Shown piece by piece: positions 1 to 10,499 of a stretch of 64,000 nt of DNA. The notes beneath the pieces were generated by a model, which worked only from the letters and a program-made list of their open reading frames with translations, made no database searches and was not told the DNA's origin. The position numbers were made by a program, and so were the translations under genes. The stretch covers positions 164,318,164 through 164,382,163 of the forward strand of contig NC_051852.1 in the NCBI RefSeq assembly GCF_905115235.1. Reading direction: 5' to 3'. Source of the stretch: Hermetia illucens (lineage: Eukaryota > Arthropoda > Insecta > Diptera > Stratiomyidae). The first letter of the stretch is position 1. Each line of letters starts with the position of its first letter.

Positions 1-299
1 GATCTGAGGTGTAAATTTACCTGCGCTCACTTGGTATCCCCTTTTTCCATTCATGTCGAGCACCGACAAAACTCCAGTCCTGGAGGGAATCAGCTATTAT
101 CGGGATTATTAGAAAAATACCTTCTCTAAGGCAATCAAAGGTATCTTAAGGACGAAGGATATATTCAACACCAAGACCAGCTGCACCGTAGACTTATGGG
201 GCCTAGAATCTATGACTTCTTCAAAAAAAGTAGAGCAGGCGAGCGTCAAGACTGGAGTTAGTTATAATAGTTAGCTTAGTATAGTGGGAGGAGCCACAA
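1..299. other. Unassigned non-coding stretch
   Basis: No convincing coding frame, repeat ends or RNA fold was recognised here. It lies outside the recognisable LINE fragments that begin near 300. Confidence 0.4.
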
Positions 300-420
300 T
301 TCCAAGCACTCAGACCTTTGCTAGACCCATTGTACTATCCCCGGAGATCGCCTATTATCGATCTCTCGCCAACGGCGTTCGAAGGCTTTCGCGAATCTGA
401 GAACATCTCTAGAGACAGAG
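300..420 (-). mobile_element. I/Loa-type LINE fragment, C-terminal end
   Basis: Read on the minus strand this stretch encodes a short piece (MFSDSRKPSNAVGER) that matches, base for base over most of its length, the plus-strand stretch at about 61240-61330 that follows the RNase H and Cys-rich C-terminus of an I-type LINE. It is therefore the extreme 3' coding end of a second copy of that family. It abuts an RTE fragment of opposite orientation at about 421. Confidence 0.6.
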
Positions 421-535
421 AATGCGCAGACATGCCAAGATTGATCTGAACATCGAAGTCGATTGTAGACGTCCAAAAAGCTGGCCGAAAAACGGTAGCT
501 TGACACACTGGATAAGGATTTAAAAGCCTCCGAGA
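421..535 (+). mobile_element. RTE-clade LINE fragment, C-terminal coding end
   Basis: This short piece is a diverged copy of bases 8338-8440, which encode the C-terminal tail of an RTE-type reverse transcriptase (the part reading IGLNIEVDSKRPKGRPKQRW in the better copy). Here the frame is not kept. It is wedged between two minus-strand I-type LINE fragments, so it is either a later insertion or a breakpoint. Confidence 0.6.
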
Positions 536-587
536 ACACCCCTGCACCCGATCCGTTTTTCATGACTAACCCGTCGGTGAAAATTAT
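536..587 (-). mobile_element. I-type LINE RNase H start, cut off by the Tigger insertion
   Basis: On the minus strand the frame reads IFTDGLVMKNGSGAGVFSE, the opening beta strand of a LINE RNase H domain (FTDGS motif). The coding sequence leading to it continues on the other side of the Tigger element, at 3214 upward, where the minus strand ends in the linker between reverse transcriptase and RNase H. The two parts were contiguous before the Tigger inserted at a TA. Confidence 0.6.
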
Positions 588-589
588 TA

Positions 590-3211
590 GAGGAGAAGGT
601 CTAAATTTGGCCCCTGCTGGTATTTTGGCCCCCTACGATTCTACGCGACACAAAACAGCCACAGATAAAAACGCCACTGTGCAACAACCACAATCTTAAC
701 AGCTGTTTTTTCATGTATCCATATGTCATTTAAATGACAAATGGTAGAGACAAATTCTAGTTTCTGTTCTTTGTGTTCTTCTAACTTTCTTCCAAGAAGA
801 TATTTGTTGTCGGTATTCCTGTAAATGTGGCATGTTTAAATGGTGTTTTGTGCTAAAAAGTTTTTACAGGTTCAGCAGTATTACATATCAAGGTAATGCT
901 GAAGCACGGCTTACTTTTCGTTTTATTTTTTGCTTTTTTTTTCTGTGATTGCATAAGTCTAATATGGCCCCCCGTTCGGTTTCGATTATGGCCTCCGGGG
1001 GCCATAATCGATGTTTGAAACACAAAAGTATTAAAGATTGCTGTATTGTTTCCTATAGATGCCCCGGAACAGCATTATGTTAACCGTAGCCAAAAAGAGG
1101 AAAACATGGGACCCGGAACAAATGAAAAAAGCTATAGGTGCAGTCAGGAGTAAGACGATGGGTTACAAAAAAGCCGTAAAAATATTTGGCGTACCGAGGA
1201 CTACATTAAGAAGGTTGGTGCACGATCTAGGAGAGTCTGAAAAAATTGTTGAAAAACCGCTAGGCAGGAAAACTGTATTCCACCTAATATAGAAAAGAAA
1301 CTCGTGGAGTATATTCTTCTAATGGAAGCGAAATACTATGGTCTAACACGAATAGATGTTCGGCGAATGGCCTATCAGTTAGCTTTGAAAAATAACAAAC
1401 TCAACAATTTTACAAAGGAAATAGCAGGGCGTTCGTGGTTAGACCTTTTTCTACGAAGACACAAACACGAACCTTCTTTAAGGAAACCATTAGGAACATC
1501 TTTTGCCCGTGTTCAAGGCTTTAACCGTGAGGCAGTAAAGGAATTTTTTGAGATTTTGAAGGCAGAAATGGAAAAAATTCGATACCCTCCTGATTGCATT
1601 TTCAACGTTGACGAGACCGGGCTGACAATCGTTCAATCTAAAGTTCCTCAAATAATTGGGAAGAAAGGCAAAAAACAAATAGGTGCTTTAACTGCTGCGG
1701 AACGAGGATCATTGATGACCGTGGTTTGCTGTATGAATGTTTCCGGGTTTTTTATACCACCCATGATGATTTTCCCCAGAACAAATTATTCCGATATACT
1801 TATGAAAGGAGCTCCGCATGGTGCTATCGGCAAAGTCCACCCATCCGGCTGGATTCAAACGAATTTATTCACCGATTGGTTTCGTCATTTTCTTTCTAAA
1901 ACAAATCCAACTAAGGAGTCGCCTGTACTGTTAATACTCGACGGGCATTACAGCCACACTCGTAACATTGAACTTCTGGAGTTAGCTCATGAGAACTATA
2001 TAACAATAGTTACTCTACCACCTCACACCACGCATAAATTGCAGCCCCTGGATAAAACCTTTATGGGGACACTAAAAACCTATTATAGTGAAGAAATCCG
2101 AAATTTCTTGTTGCATTCCGATCGGTTGCTTAAACCCTACGATATCGCCGAATTGTTTGGTCGAGCCTATCTACGAAGCTCAACAGGAGAAATCGCTGCA
2201 AATGGATTTCGCGTCACCGGAATCTACCCCTTTAATCCGCAGATTTTTTCTGACGCAGTTTTTTTAGCAGAAGCTCAAGTTTATAACGATGAAAACACTT
2301 CCGAAAACCGCCCAGGGAGCAACACACAGGAAAATTTGACTGCATCTCAAAGAGATGAGTTGTTGCATCATCAGTTAAACATCATAGTTTCACCAGAAAT
2401 TATTCAACCAATACCAAAACCTAAAAATAAAACTTCGAATTGAGGGCGAAAACGTACCACACCAAAAGTACTCACTCCTTCTGCATATAGAACACACCTG
2501 GCAGGTACATCAAGTGCTTCAGATGGAAATCAGAATCCTGACAATATCCAAAGTCGTAGCCGTGGAGGGAAAACCACTGTCTCAGATGAAAATCATTTAG
2601 ACACACAATCCGACAGCTTCGACGAAGGACCTTCAAATGATAAAATACCAACGAGCTTAGATGCAGAATGCTTATTTTGTGATGCAAGGTATTCAAATGA
2701 CCAACAAGGGAAGGAGTGGATTCAATGCCAGGGATGCAATTTATGGGCTCATTGCGTTTGTGCGGGAAACGAAGGCGATTATTATATTTGCGATTTTTGC
2801 CGATAACTTTATTTTATATGTATTTTATCTTGATTTCGTTTTTATTATGTTCATTATTATTTTTTTATTAATGGATTTACTTAATTTTAAGAGAAGAAGG
2901 TAATTTATTTTTTTTTTTTTTTTTACTTAATTGTTAAGTTTTGGAGAATATTTTTTAAAGAATTTTTCATAGTTCCAATATGGCCCCCTGGGTGCCATAT
3001 TACCCACACTTTACATCAAAACCAAAATTTTGGATACGTCGAAATATACGATTTTGTTAAAAATATATGGAATTTTATCATGTTTTTTCCTTACGAATCA
3101 ATGACCAGGAGAATATTGAAATGCATAGCACATGAAACTTGACATGCCGATCTTCATTTTTCTTTTCATGCTCGAAAAACAAAAGGGGGGCCACATTTAG
3201 ACCTTCTCCTC
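590..3211 (+). mobile_element. Complete pogo/Tigger-type DNA transposon
   Basis: A 2,622 bp element flanked by TA on both sides (588-589 and 3212-3213), the target duplication of the Tc1/mariner/pogo superfamily. The terminal inverted repeats are about 25 bp with one mismatch; both start GAGGAGAAGGTCTAAAT and end in a TGGCCCC box. Inside are further TGGCC boxes (about 625, 961-1010, 2977-3001), some palindromic, which may be transposase binding sites. It carries one transposase gene, nearly intact (one frameshift, one stop). It lies within an I-type LINE. The clean ends and mild decay suggest a fairly young copy. Confidence 0.9.
1059..2806 (+). pseudogene. Tigger/pogo transposase with C-terminal PHD-like zinc finger
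   Basis: DDE transposase of about 580 residues. The N-terminus is a pipsqueak-like helix-turn-helix (MGYKKAVKIFGVPRTTLRRL), then a CENP-B-type HTH ([13 protein letters not shown]), then the DDE domain with [18 protein letters not shown] and LQPLDKTF, giving the three acidic residues with 36 residues between the last two. Two lesions are visible: the frame shifts by one base at about 1277-1282, between the DNA-binding and catalytic parts, and a TGA at 2441-2443 interrupts the frame, which then continues open to a TAA at 2804-2806. The part after the stop is Ser/Thr-rich and ends in a Cys/His cluster (CLFC, CQGC, HCVC, CDFC) resembling a PHD or RING-like finger, a tail known from some insect Tigger-type transposases. 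The ATG at 1059 follows a splice-acceptor-like TTTCCTATAG, so a 5' UTR intron is possible. Confidence 0.85.
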
Positions 3212-3213
3212 TA

Positions 3214-5300
3214 TTATTTGATGATTACGATAGAATATGTCTTTTCGAAGACGAATCTGGAAATCATATGATCGGCGAGCATCAGAGCCACCTGATGTTT
3301 GCCAAGAAATGTCCAGATGGACGCATAACTATATGATTGGCCGCCTTTCCACATGCCAATAGTATGAAGCCTATATGCGTCGTTAGCTGCTTTCCGTTTT
3401 ACCTCAAAATGGATTGGGGGTAAATTCAGGATAGCTTCGAATGCCACGGCCGACGTGCTACCCATTGCTCCAGACGATGCAGGCATACATCAAAATGGGT
3501 TTCATTATAGATGTATACATCCAATGAATCCGTTTTAGTGAAAGTCCCGAGGTTTTACCTATCGCCCCAAAGCAATTTGCAGAATTTTTAGTATTGATCC
3601 TAGATAGGAAGCACCATATCATACTGTGCCCGCAAACTTGCCGATAATCATTAGGGCCAGATTGTCAGTAAATGTTTGTGCAAAGACTTTTGTGCCCTCC
3701 AGGACCCATAGGAATGTGTCCATTACCAGGAGTCATAACAGAAGGAGAGAGAAATCCTCCCTGTGGGCAACCCCGTAAGACACCCTGCCTCAAATTTTGT
3801 CCGTCCAATATGTGGATCTTTCTCCACTCCAGCATGTGAAGGATCCAACACAGTGGATCGATTCCATGATCAGCCAGAAGCTTTTTGCGTCTGTGTAGGT
3901 GGGTTTCCCTTCATATTAGCCGGCTGGTTGGAATATAAGCGTGTGCTCGGCAAGCGCGGTATATATTCCGACTGTGTAGCCCCCCCCCCCATTCCCTCTA
4001 TTGCTAGAGCAGGAAAAATGCCATCCGGACCTGCAGACTTATATCTATAGAACGAGTTAAATGCCCATTTCACTCGCTCCGCTGAAACTACTTTACATGG
4101 CAGAGTCCAATCTTCCGGTTGAGGCCTGTATGTGTCTGTCGGACCCGAGATGAGATTTTAGATGCTGCCTGGGAAGTACACTTCAAACAAATAGTTTGCC
4201 GTTTCCTCATCGCTTTCTGTGTGCACCCGGTCTATAAATTTAGATAACCCAACTGCTGGCTACGTTCTTTAACAAGGACTCGCTTTAGCTTTGAGGTTGC
4301 CTGAAGTGAGTTGGTCTCTTCGAAAAGCATCTCCATGATGATTGTTTGGCCGACCTTTTACTTTTCTTTAGAGATTTTCGAGCTTCTTTGTTCCGAATTC
4401 AACAAGCTGCTGGATCAGACTTTAGAGCTTCGTTGAGGAGCACCCTTGTCTAAATCCGAGTTCCACCATGGTATTTTGCCCTTCTTTGGCATCATGAGTG
4501 GACAGATCTCTTCGAAAGCTTCTCTCATGCTGGTAGTGATCATCTGAGTTGTTTTCTCAACTCCAGCAATAGATTTGATGCGCCTCCCAGGGATTGTAAC
4601 TCGGGCGCTCAGTGCTGTTTTGTACGTCGCTCAATCTGTCTTACGTGGATTCCGAAATGGAATAGATGGAAGTGGATGCATGTCCGTTACGAAATCAGTG
4701 CGCCTGCGATCCGAGAGCGTGATATCATTTGATACTCTTTGCTCTCCGACAAGAGCCGCAATATCAGGCGATGCCACCCTGATGTCGATGACCTCTTGCC
4801 TGACCAAGTTGAAGAAGGTGGGTTCATTACTCTTCTGCAATTCGGTTCCTACCAGATACTTCAGTAGTCTCGATCCTCTCGCGTTGATGTTGCAACTTCC
4901 CCAGCATATATGGCGGGCGTTGCTATCATTCCCATGCCTTTACTTTTGGCATATTAGTTCTGATGAACGTTCCAGTGGAAACTTCGTCTACTCATAAAGG
5001 AAATTACCAGAGATCAATGTGATCGTGTGGTGTCGCCATCACATAAGTCGTTAACCCAGATAGCTTCGAGGTCTTTTGAAACCACAGGAGCGGGGTCTAT
5101 TACTTCCATTGCCATACAGCAAGTCAGCATATCGGAAGTTTAAGCACCTAATTTCCCCACTCATGGCTCTTCTCCCTGCTTTGCTACCTAGTAGTATCCA
5201 GGTGGAAGTGTTGAGGTTCTTCTGGACTCCCAAGTTGTCCCAGAACCTCAGCACCATTACGCTCCTCATCAAAAAGCACTTTCTAAACGGATGGTAGCTC
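3214..5300 (-). mobile_element. I/Loa-type LINE ORF2 remnant (endonuclease to RT-RNase H linker)
   Basis: Heavily broken minus-strand copy. In order from 5300 down: apurinic-endonuclease pieces (LLYGNGSNRPRSC at about 5100; PTFFNLVRQEVIDIRVASPD and SNDITLSDRR at 4840-4700), a basic linker, reverse transcriptase start (SAGPDGIFPALAIEGMG at about 4030), the RT motif GCPQGGFLS at about 3775, and the post-RT linker (ILNLPPIHFEVKRKAANDAY) at about 3430. The linker is cut by the Tigger element; the RNase H start lies at 536-587. Many stops and frame changes mean a long-dead copy. Confidence 0.75.
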
Positions 5301-5399
5301 GGAAACCCTCTTCAGGGTCAGTCAGGAATGTTGACAAAAGGGAACTCCTTCGACTCATCCGTTGGGGGAGTCCCAATAAGGTTGGTTCCCACTTGAAAA

Positions 5400-7950
5400 A
5401 GTGGTGAATCTGACTCTAGACTCAGGTTCTCCATCGATTAGCTCAGGGTTGCCGCTTCGCTCATGGTTAGATCTTCATGATCATGATATCTGATGCGCCC
5501 ATAGGCGGGTCAATCACATAGTAAATGTTCTGTGGGTCCCGCTTCCTCATTACAGGATGGGCATTTATCATCTTGGAGAATTCTTATTCTGAACATATGC
5601 CCAACTAGTGATTTATGATCAATCAGAGTGACCATAATACTTCTGCAAGTCTTCCGACAGGGTAAACTTTACAGTATGCGTGTTTGGTTCTGGCAGGCTC
5701 TTCCACCTTCCATTGTGGGAAGTTTGTTCCTAGTTTTTGATAGTGGCATTAACCAACGATACCGACAGCCCAATTGCAGGTTTCGCTCCAGGCCAGGAGG
5801 AAATTCAACTCTCTTTTGCTTGAGCATCCGAGATTTAATTTCCCTCTATACCACAATGACTGGGAATCTAGAAACAGATTTCAATCGGTTTTTACATTCC
5901 TGAACGATTTTTCAAGCGATCGAAGGACAGTACAATGCTCTCCATGCAGCTCAACTACCGCCACAGATTGCGTTGCGCCTGTCTTTCAACCGCTCATCAA
6001 TCAGCCAGGCTGTCACCCTTAGAATCGGATCGTTGCGTATTATCTCAAGGGAAAAGCCCACTTCTCATTTTTATTCGATGGGAAAACTCCTGCTCCAGAA
6101 CCCTCCGTTTTTGAGCCATCGGTGTAGAGGACGTCAGTATATTCTGAGACGCATCTGTCCCAGTTGTCTCTTCATTTCAAGATATCTTCATATCTTCTAC
6201 CAAACAGATGTATAGGGATCTGAGAATCAAAAGGCATTGTGAAAACTAAATTCAGTTCTCCCAATAACTCTTCCAATGCTCTGTGCCCGCACGTCCATTC
6301 CAGCATTGCTGGAAAGATACGATTCATGCATTCAAAGGACAGTATAGTAGTTCTCACTTTTTCATTAGAAACAATCGCTCTCGCGATGTTCCAATTCATT
6401 TTGCAACAGTTACAGGGATTCCAGGAACCGTCAACTCACCCCCTTCCACTTCTCTTACTAATTATCACGGTTGGGGTACTTCTAAGAGGGTTTGTAGTGG
6501 TTTCAGTCTGTAGTTCATGAAAGTGCCATCACGTTTTCTAAGTCTTGGTCGACTAATCCCTTTTAAGAGGACTCTACGCAGCCTTAAGTCTCTCTTCCGC
6601 CTTCCAGTTCCTCCCAGTACGCTCTAAAGGAGTCTCGTTTCGAACACCTAACGAGCCTCTTATTTTCACGCTGTGAGTTCCGGAAGTTTAACCAATCTTC
6701 ATTCTTTTGCTTTTACTAGCACGATTCAGAAGTCGCCTGGTTGATTTCCTGAGTTTTTGCAATTCCTGGTTCCACCAAGGAACCGTTTTACCGCTTTGAC
6801 CTCGAAGTGTGTAGTTTAGAGTTTTCAATTCATCTTCAAACGCCAAAGGTGTCCTTAGTCGCCTAGGGAGCCGTACTCTATGGCCAAGAAGTTTATTGAA
6901 CTTTGTCAAATCCGTTTTTCTAGAATTCTGTCTTTGTAATGCAGACTGTTCGCCTGCAATAGTCAAATTGAATTCTAAGTATCGGGGATCTCACAATGAT
7001 ACCTCGTCTAGCCCCCGCCAGCGTGTAATCAACTCTAACACCTTTAAAATACAGATTTTCAGACAATTAATTCACTTCTTCTCGGTCCCACGAATGTAGG
7101 GTGCAACGTACATTTGCAGTCTTACGACCAGCTTCTCCCCTCTGAGAATACATTTGCTACTGCTCCAAAAAATATGTTGAGCATTCGCATCGCAACATAT
7201 TAAGAGTTCAAGACTACTGGATTCTGCATATGCTACCAGATTCTTTAATTCTTACGTCGGTGGATGGCACAAAGCTTCATAGGGTAAATAAGCAGAGGTA
7301 ACTGTGATGTTTTTTCCTCTCACCATTAATCCGGTATTGTAAGATGACCTAACTTCAGGGCACAAGCTCTCAGTCTTGTGGATCTTTCACTGTAAAAGAT
7401 CTAGCCCCCTTAACTTATCTCATGCCACTGACTCTATTGAATTGAACTCATGGTTCTTGCACCAGACAAATGAAGGGTCAGTCATTCAGGTTTGTCGGTC
7501 TCGCCACCAGCAGATAGGGGGAGACTTTGGCCTGCTGCAGGTTAATTTGACCAATCTTTATGTTTTTCGACATAAACCTTATCTAATTTCTAGTGGAAAA
7601 CATACCACATTCGGCGTGTGACCAGATTTGCCTCAGACCACACCGCTAGGGACTCAATCCCCTCGTGTTTGATTTCTCTGAGGATTCCCATGTCCTCATC
7701 CATGAAAGATTTTATCTAATCACGCATAAAATTTATCTGTTTTCCACTTTACAACTTCACTGGTTTGCGGTGTCCGATTTACATAAATCTGATCACATAA
7801 ACTGGCATCAAGATAGTTCCGTTCAAGTCTTTGGCTTCCCTTTCTTTCGCATGTTCCCTAAATGGTATAGGAAAAGTTACTAACAGGTAGGATTTACTCA
7901 TACGGGCGTTCCGCCACTAAATACCCTATTCTCCGCACGCAGCCCAGAAC
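5400..7950 (-). mobile_element. Second I/Loa-type LINE remnant, internally deleted
   Basis: Another minus-strand copy directly upstream of the previous one. Near 5430-5600 the minus strand encodes the Cys-rich C-terminus of such LINEs (CPSCNEEAGPTEHLLCD), preceded at about 6200-6400 by a degraded RNase H-like part. At 6966-6688 lies the endonuclease-to-RT linker, with TVPWWNQELQKLRKSTRRLL. The reverse transcriptase between them could not be found, so the copy looks internally deleted. The 5' limit is uncertain; sequence up to about 7900 is A/T-rich and carries only short endonuclease-like scraps. Confidence 0.6.
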
Positions 7951-8545
7951 TCGGGTCAACGCTATCAGCCAATGGAGGACTGTGTTATGAAATTGCTTCA
8001 CGCATTAACGCAACCTGGATGAAGTGGCGTCCCACAACTGGTGTCCTTTGTGATCGACGTATCAACGAACGTCTCAAATCTAAAATTTACTGCAATGTCG
8101 TCCGTCCATTCGCTCTCTATGGTTCTGAGTGTTGGCCGACCATAAAAGACAATGAACGGCATCTTGCGGTAATGGAGACGAAGATGCTACGTTGGACTAG
8201 TGGCGTCACACGTTTAGATCACATCCGAAATGAGGATATCCGCGATCGTTATGGGGTTGCACCGATCGTGGCAAAGTTGCGAGAGAGGCGTCTTCGATGG
8301 TATGGTCACGCAATTCGTGCAAACGAGAATTCACTTGCAAAGATTGGTCTGAACATCGAAGTCGATAGTAAACGACCAAAAGGCAGACCTAAGCAACGGT
8401 GGCTTGATACGCTGAATGGGGATTTGAAAGCCTCAAGATTGCACCCAGATCAGGCATTCGATAGAGCCAAATGGCGAAGCCGATCACAACGAGCCGACCC
8501 CGCTTGTGAACGGGACAAAGGCTGAAGAAAAAGAAGAAGCTCCAT
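7925..8545 (+). mobile_element. RTE-clade LINE, 3' part, 5'-truncated
   Basis: One open frame (ending at 8525) of roughly 200 residues covers the region after the reverse-transcriptase core: GVLCDRRINERLKSKIYCNV, RPFALYGSECWPT, METKMLRW, then the typical RLRWYGHAIR motif and a basic KGRPKQRWLDTL tail. This is the standard C-terminus of RTE/BovB-type LINEs. A purine-rich GAAGAAAAAGAAGAAG stretch follows the stop, as expected for the short simple-repeat tails of this clade. The catalytic RT domain is missing, so it is a 5'-truncated insertion. Confidence 0.8.
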
Positions 8546-8559
8546 TGTAGGAAAGCACA

Positions 8560-9785
8560 CCGAAGATGCCGCAAATTGCTTTATCTTGCGTGAGTCGAAT
8601 ATCATCATTGTTCTTCGCTCTCAAAATGGAGATTGAATTTCAATCCATCACAATAGTGAGCTTGGGCCGACCGCCAGAACTCAAAGGTGGGGTTACCTGC
8701 TGGAGCCACTTTGAGGTAGCCTCATCCAAATGGAGGAGCCCATCGAAAAAACCTTGATTGTTGAATCTAGGCTTCTTAGAAGATGGTAAATTGTCTCTCT
8801 CTTACATTTTGCCATCCTTGGAGGAAACTCCCAAGGCAGCGGTCAAAAATGAGGCTTCAGCTTGCGCATACATCCTCTTCATTTCCGCCTTGGTGTCCGT
8901 ATTCCTATGAAAAGAACCAGCTTCTTTAAGATCTCTCTCGTTGATTTGATCACCTCCCGGCACATTGGTCCTATTGAACGTGGATGCAGACCCTAGCGCG
9001 GAGCACAATAAAACGTTGCCCACCACAGAATGTGAGTCGTCCAGTGTAAGTCTCATCGGGATTCTGATTCCTTGCGTACGATTTCTCTTGGCATTACCCC
9101 ATCTGGCACTGCAGCCACGCCCATGTGCTCATTTCCAAGGAGCTCCACCTTCTTCTGCAGTGTCTTCCTCTGCTGCTAGTTCGGAACCTTCCCAGGTTCC
9201 CGGTGTCCGAGCCACTTAGTTTTATTTTCACATACCGGCGTTAAATCAGTAGCCTCCACGTCACCAGCTTCCCTTTCTTCCGCTTTTCCTGGTAAGAGTG
9301 AAGGAGAGGATTCTGACAGGCAGGATTCAGCCTGTAGTACCCCCTCCTTAGTAACAGAAGTTCGATTCTTCGCTTCTTCCACGTACGGGTAAATTTAGTC
9401 AGGCGGCCGTAGTCCGATATCCAGTTTCTCCCAATTTGAGAGTTGCCGTACTTTCCTTTCTGACAAGCCAGTCAGGCACAAAATGCAAGCTCTCCATTGA
9501 GTTGGAAAGCACGCCTTCTACAGGTTTCTCCGTAGGGGTACATAAGTTTAGTGAGGCCTCCGAAACCCGCGCCTCGGCCGCCTGATTGCTGGTGGATTCG
9601 AAGCCTGTGACTGCTTACCACTTGAAGAGTTAAAATCCTTAGCTTTCGTATTCATTCATAGTAGGTGAGCAAGCATAATTTTCACTGGTAACCATTCAAT
9701 ATCTCCAATCGTGCAGCACCATTGCGGCCAAAGCTGTAATTCCATAACCACTTCTATTTTTGTAAAAAAAAAACGTTGTTTTAGC
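8560..9785 (-). other. Unclassified region, possibly a degraded LINE ORF1 on the minus strand
   Basis: Several minus-strand open pieces (8802-9056, 9176-9382) are charged and low in hydrophobics and lie in register with each other apart from frame changes. This is the style of a LINE ORF1 protein, but no zinc knuckle or DUF4780-like motif was recognised, so the assignment is a guess. No plus-strand gene is visible. Confidence 0.25.
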
Positions 9786-9797
9786 TGTTTAAAATTA
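9786..9797. repeat. Target-site duplication, left copy
   Basis: TGTTTAAAATTA here and TGTTTAAAGTTA at 10362-10373 flank the LINE fragment 9798-10361. Eleven of twelve bases agree. Confidence 0.7.
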
Positions 9798-10361
9798 GGG
9801 GTAGGTAGGTAGGTATCAGTGGCCGCTCCGAGGAGCCCAGTTAGCGCTTTGGTGCGCCGTTTTGATGCCATAAACTTCTAAGACCGTGACTGTTGTTATG
9901 GGAGCAGAGAGGCAGAGTCCAGCCGGCCCGGATCTTCAGAGCCAGCTCGTAGCATTCACGAAGGAAAGTAGCTCTCCCACCGTGCAGCTAGAAATCTCTC
10001 TGAGGTCCCCAATGGTTTACCCAGTGTCCGCAGCCTGACTCTAGCCAGAGCTGGACAATCGCAGAGAAAGTGCATGAGGGTTTCCCTTCCTTCTCCGCAG
10101 CTTCGGCAATGCGAGTTGTAAGGTATGTGGCCAGTGCCCCGTGCAGACCGCCGTAATCTTGAATGCATTTGCACGCATCTGGCACTCTCGTGCTCTCGTG
10201 ATCGGGCTATGTTATAAGCGGGCCAAATTCTCCTTGACTTGGCACAGATTGTAAGCCATCTCAAGCCTGCGGCTGCTAGGTAGTGCGAGTAGACTCGGCC
10301 CCCGACAGCCGCCGGCGGAACACCCACTGTATCCGCCGAGGAACTGCCAAGAGCAGAGCCT
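9798..10361 (-). mobile_element. 5'-truncated Loa-type LINE with TACC-type tail
   Basis: A 564 bp insertion on the minus strand. It encodes the end of RNase H and the Cys/His C-terminus (SHCRSCGEGRETLMHFLCDC), then a 3' UTR ending in tandem TACC units (plus strand GGTAGGTAGGTAGG next to 9798). The same 3' end occurs at 27459-27850 and 56948-57525. Flanking 12 bp target duplications mark it as an ordinary truncated retrotransposition. It lies only about 90 bp beyond the poly(A) signal of the iduronidase gene, so it did not interrupt that gene. Confidence 0.85.
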
Positions 10362-10373
10362 TGTTTAAAGTTA
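10362..10373. repeat. Target-site duplication, right copy
   Basis: TGTTTAAAGTTA, partner of the copy at 9786-9797. Confidence 0.7.
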
Positions 10374-10452
10374 AAGTTCTCCTAGAAAAAATTGAGCACA
10401 AACTTGTTTTCTGTGTTCGCCTACAAAATTTGATTTTGACTAACAAACATTT

Positions 10453-10458
10453 TTTATT
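10453..10458 (-). terminator. Poly(A) signal of the iduronidase gene
   Basis: AATAAA on the minus strand, about 42 nt beyond the stop codon at 10500-10502, so the 3' UTR is short. Confidence 0.6.
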
Positions 10459-10499
10459 CCCATTCATATAAAAAACTATAACTTATCTGCAACAAATTT

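Noticed and set aside
4000-4030. Poly-C tract as a functional element
   Set aside because: A short C-run within a dead LINE; nothing suggests a role.
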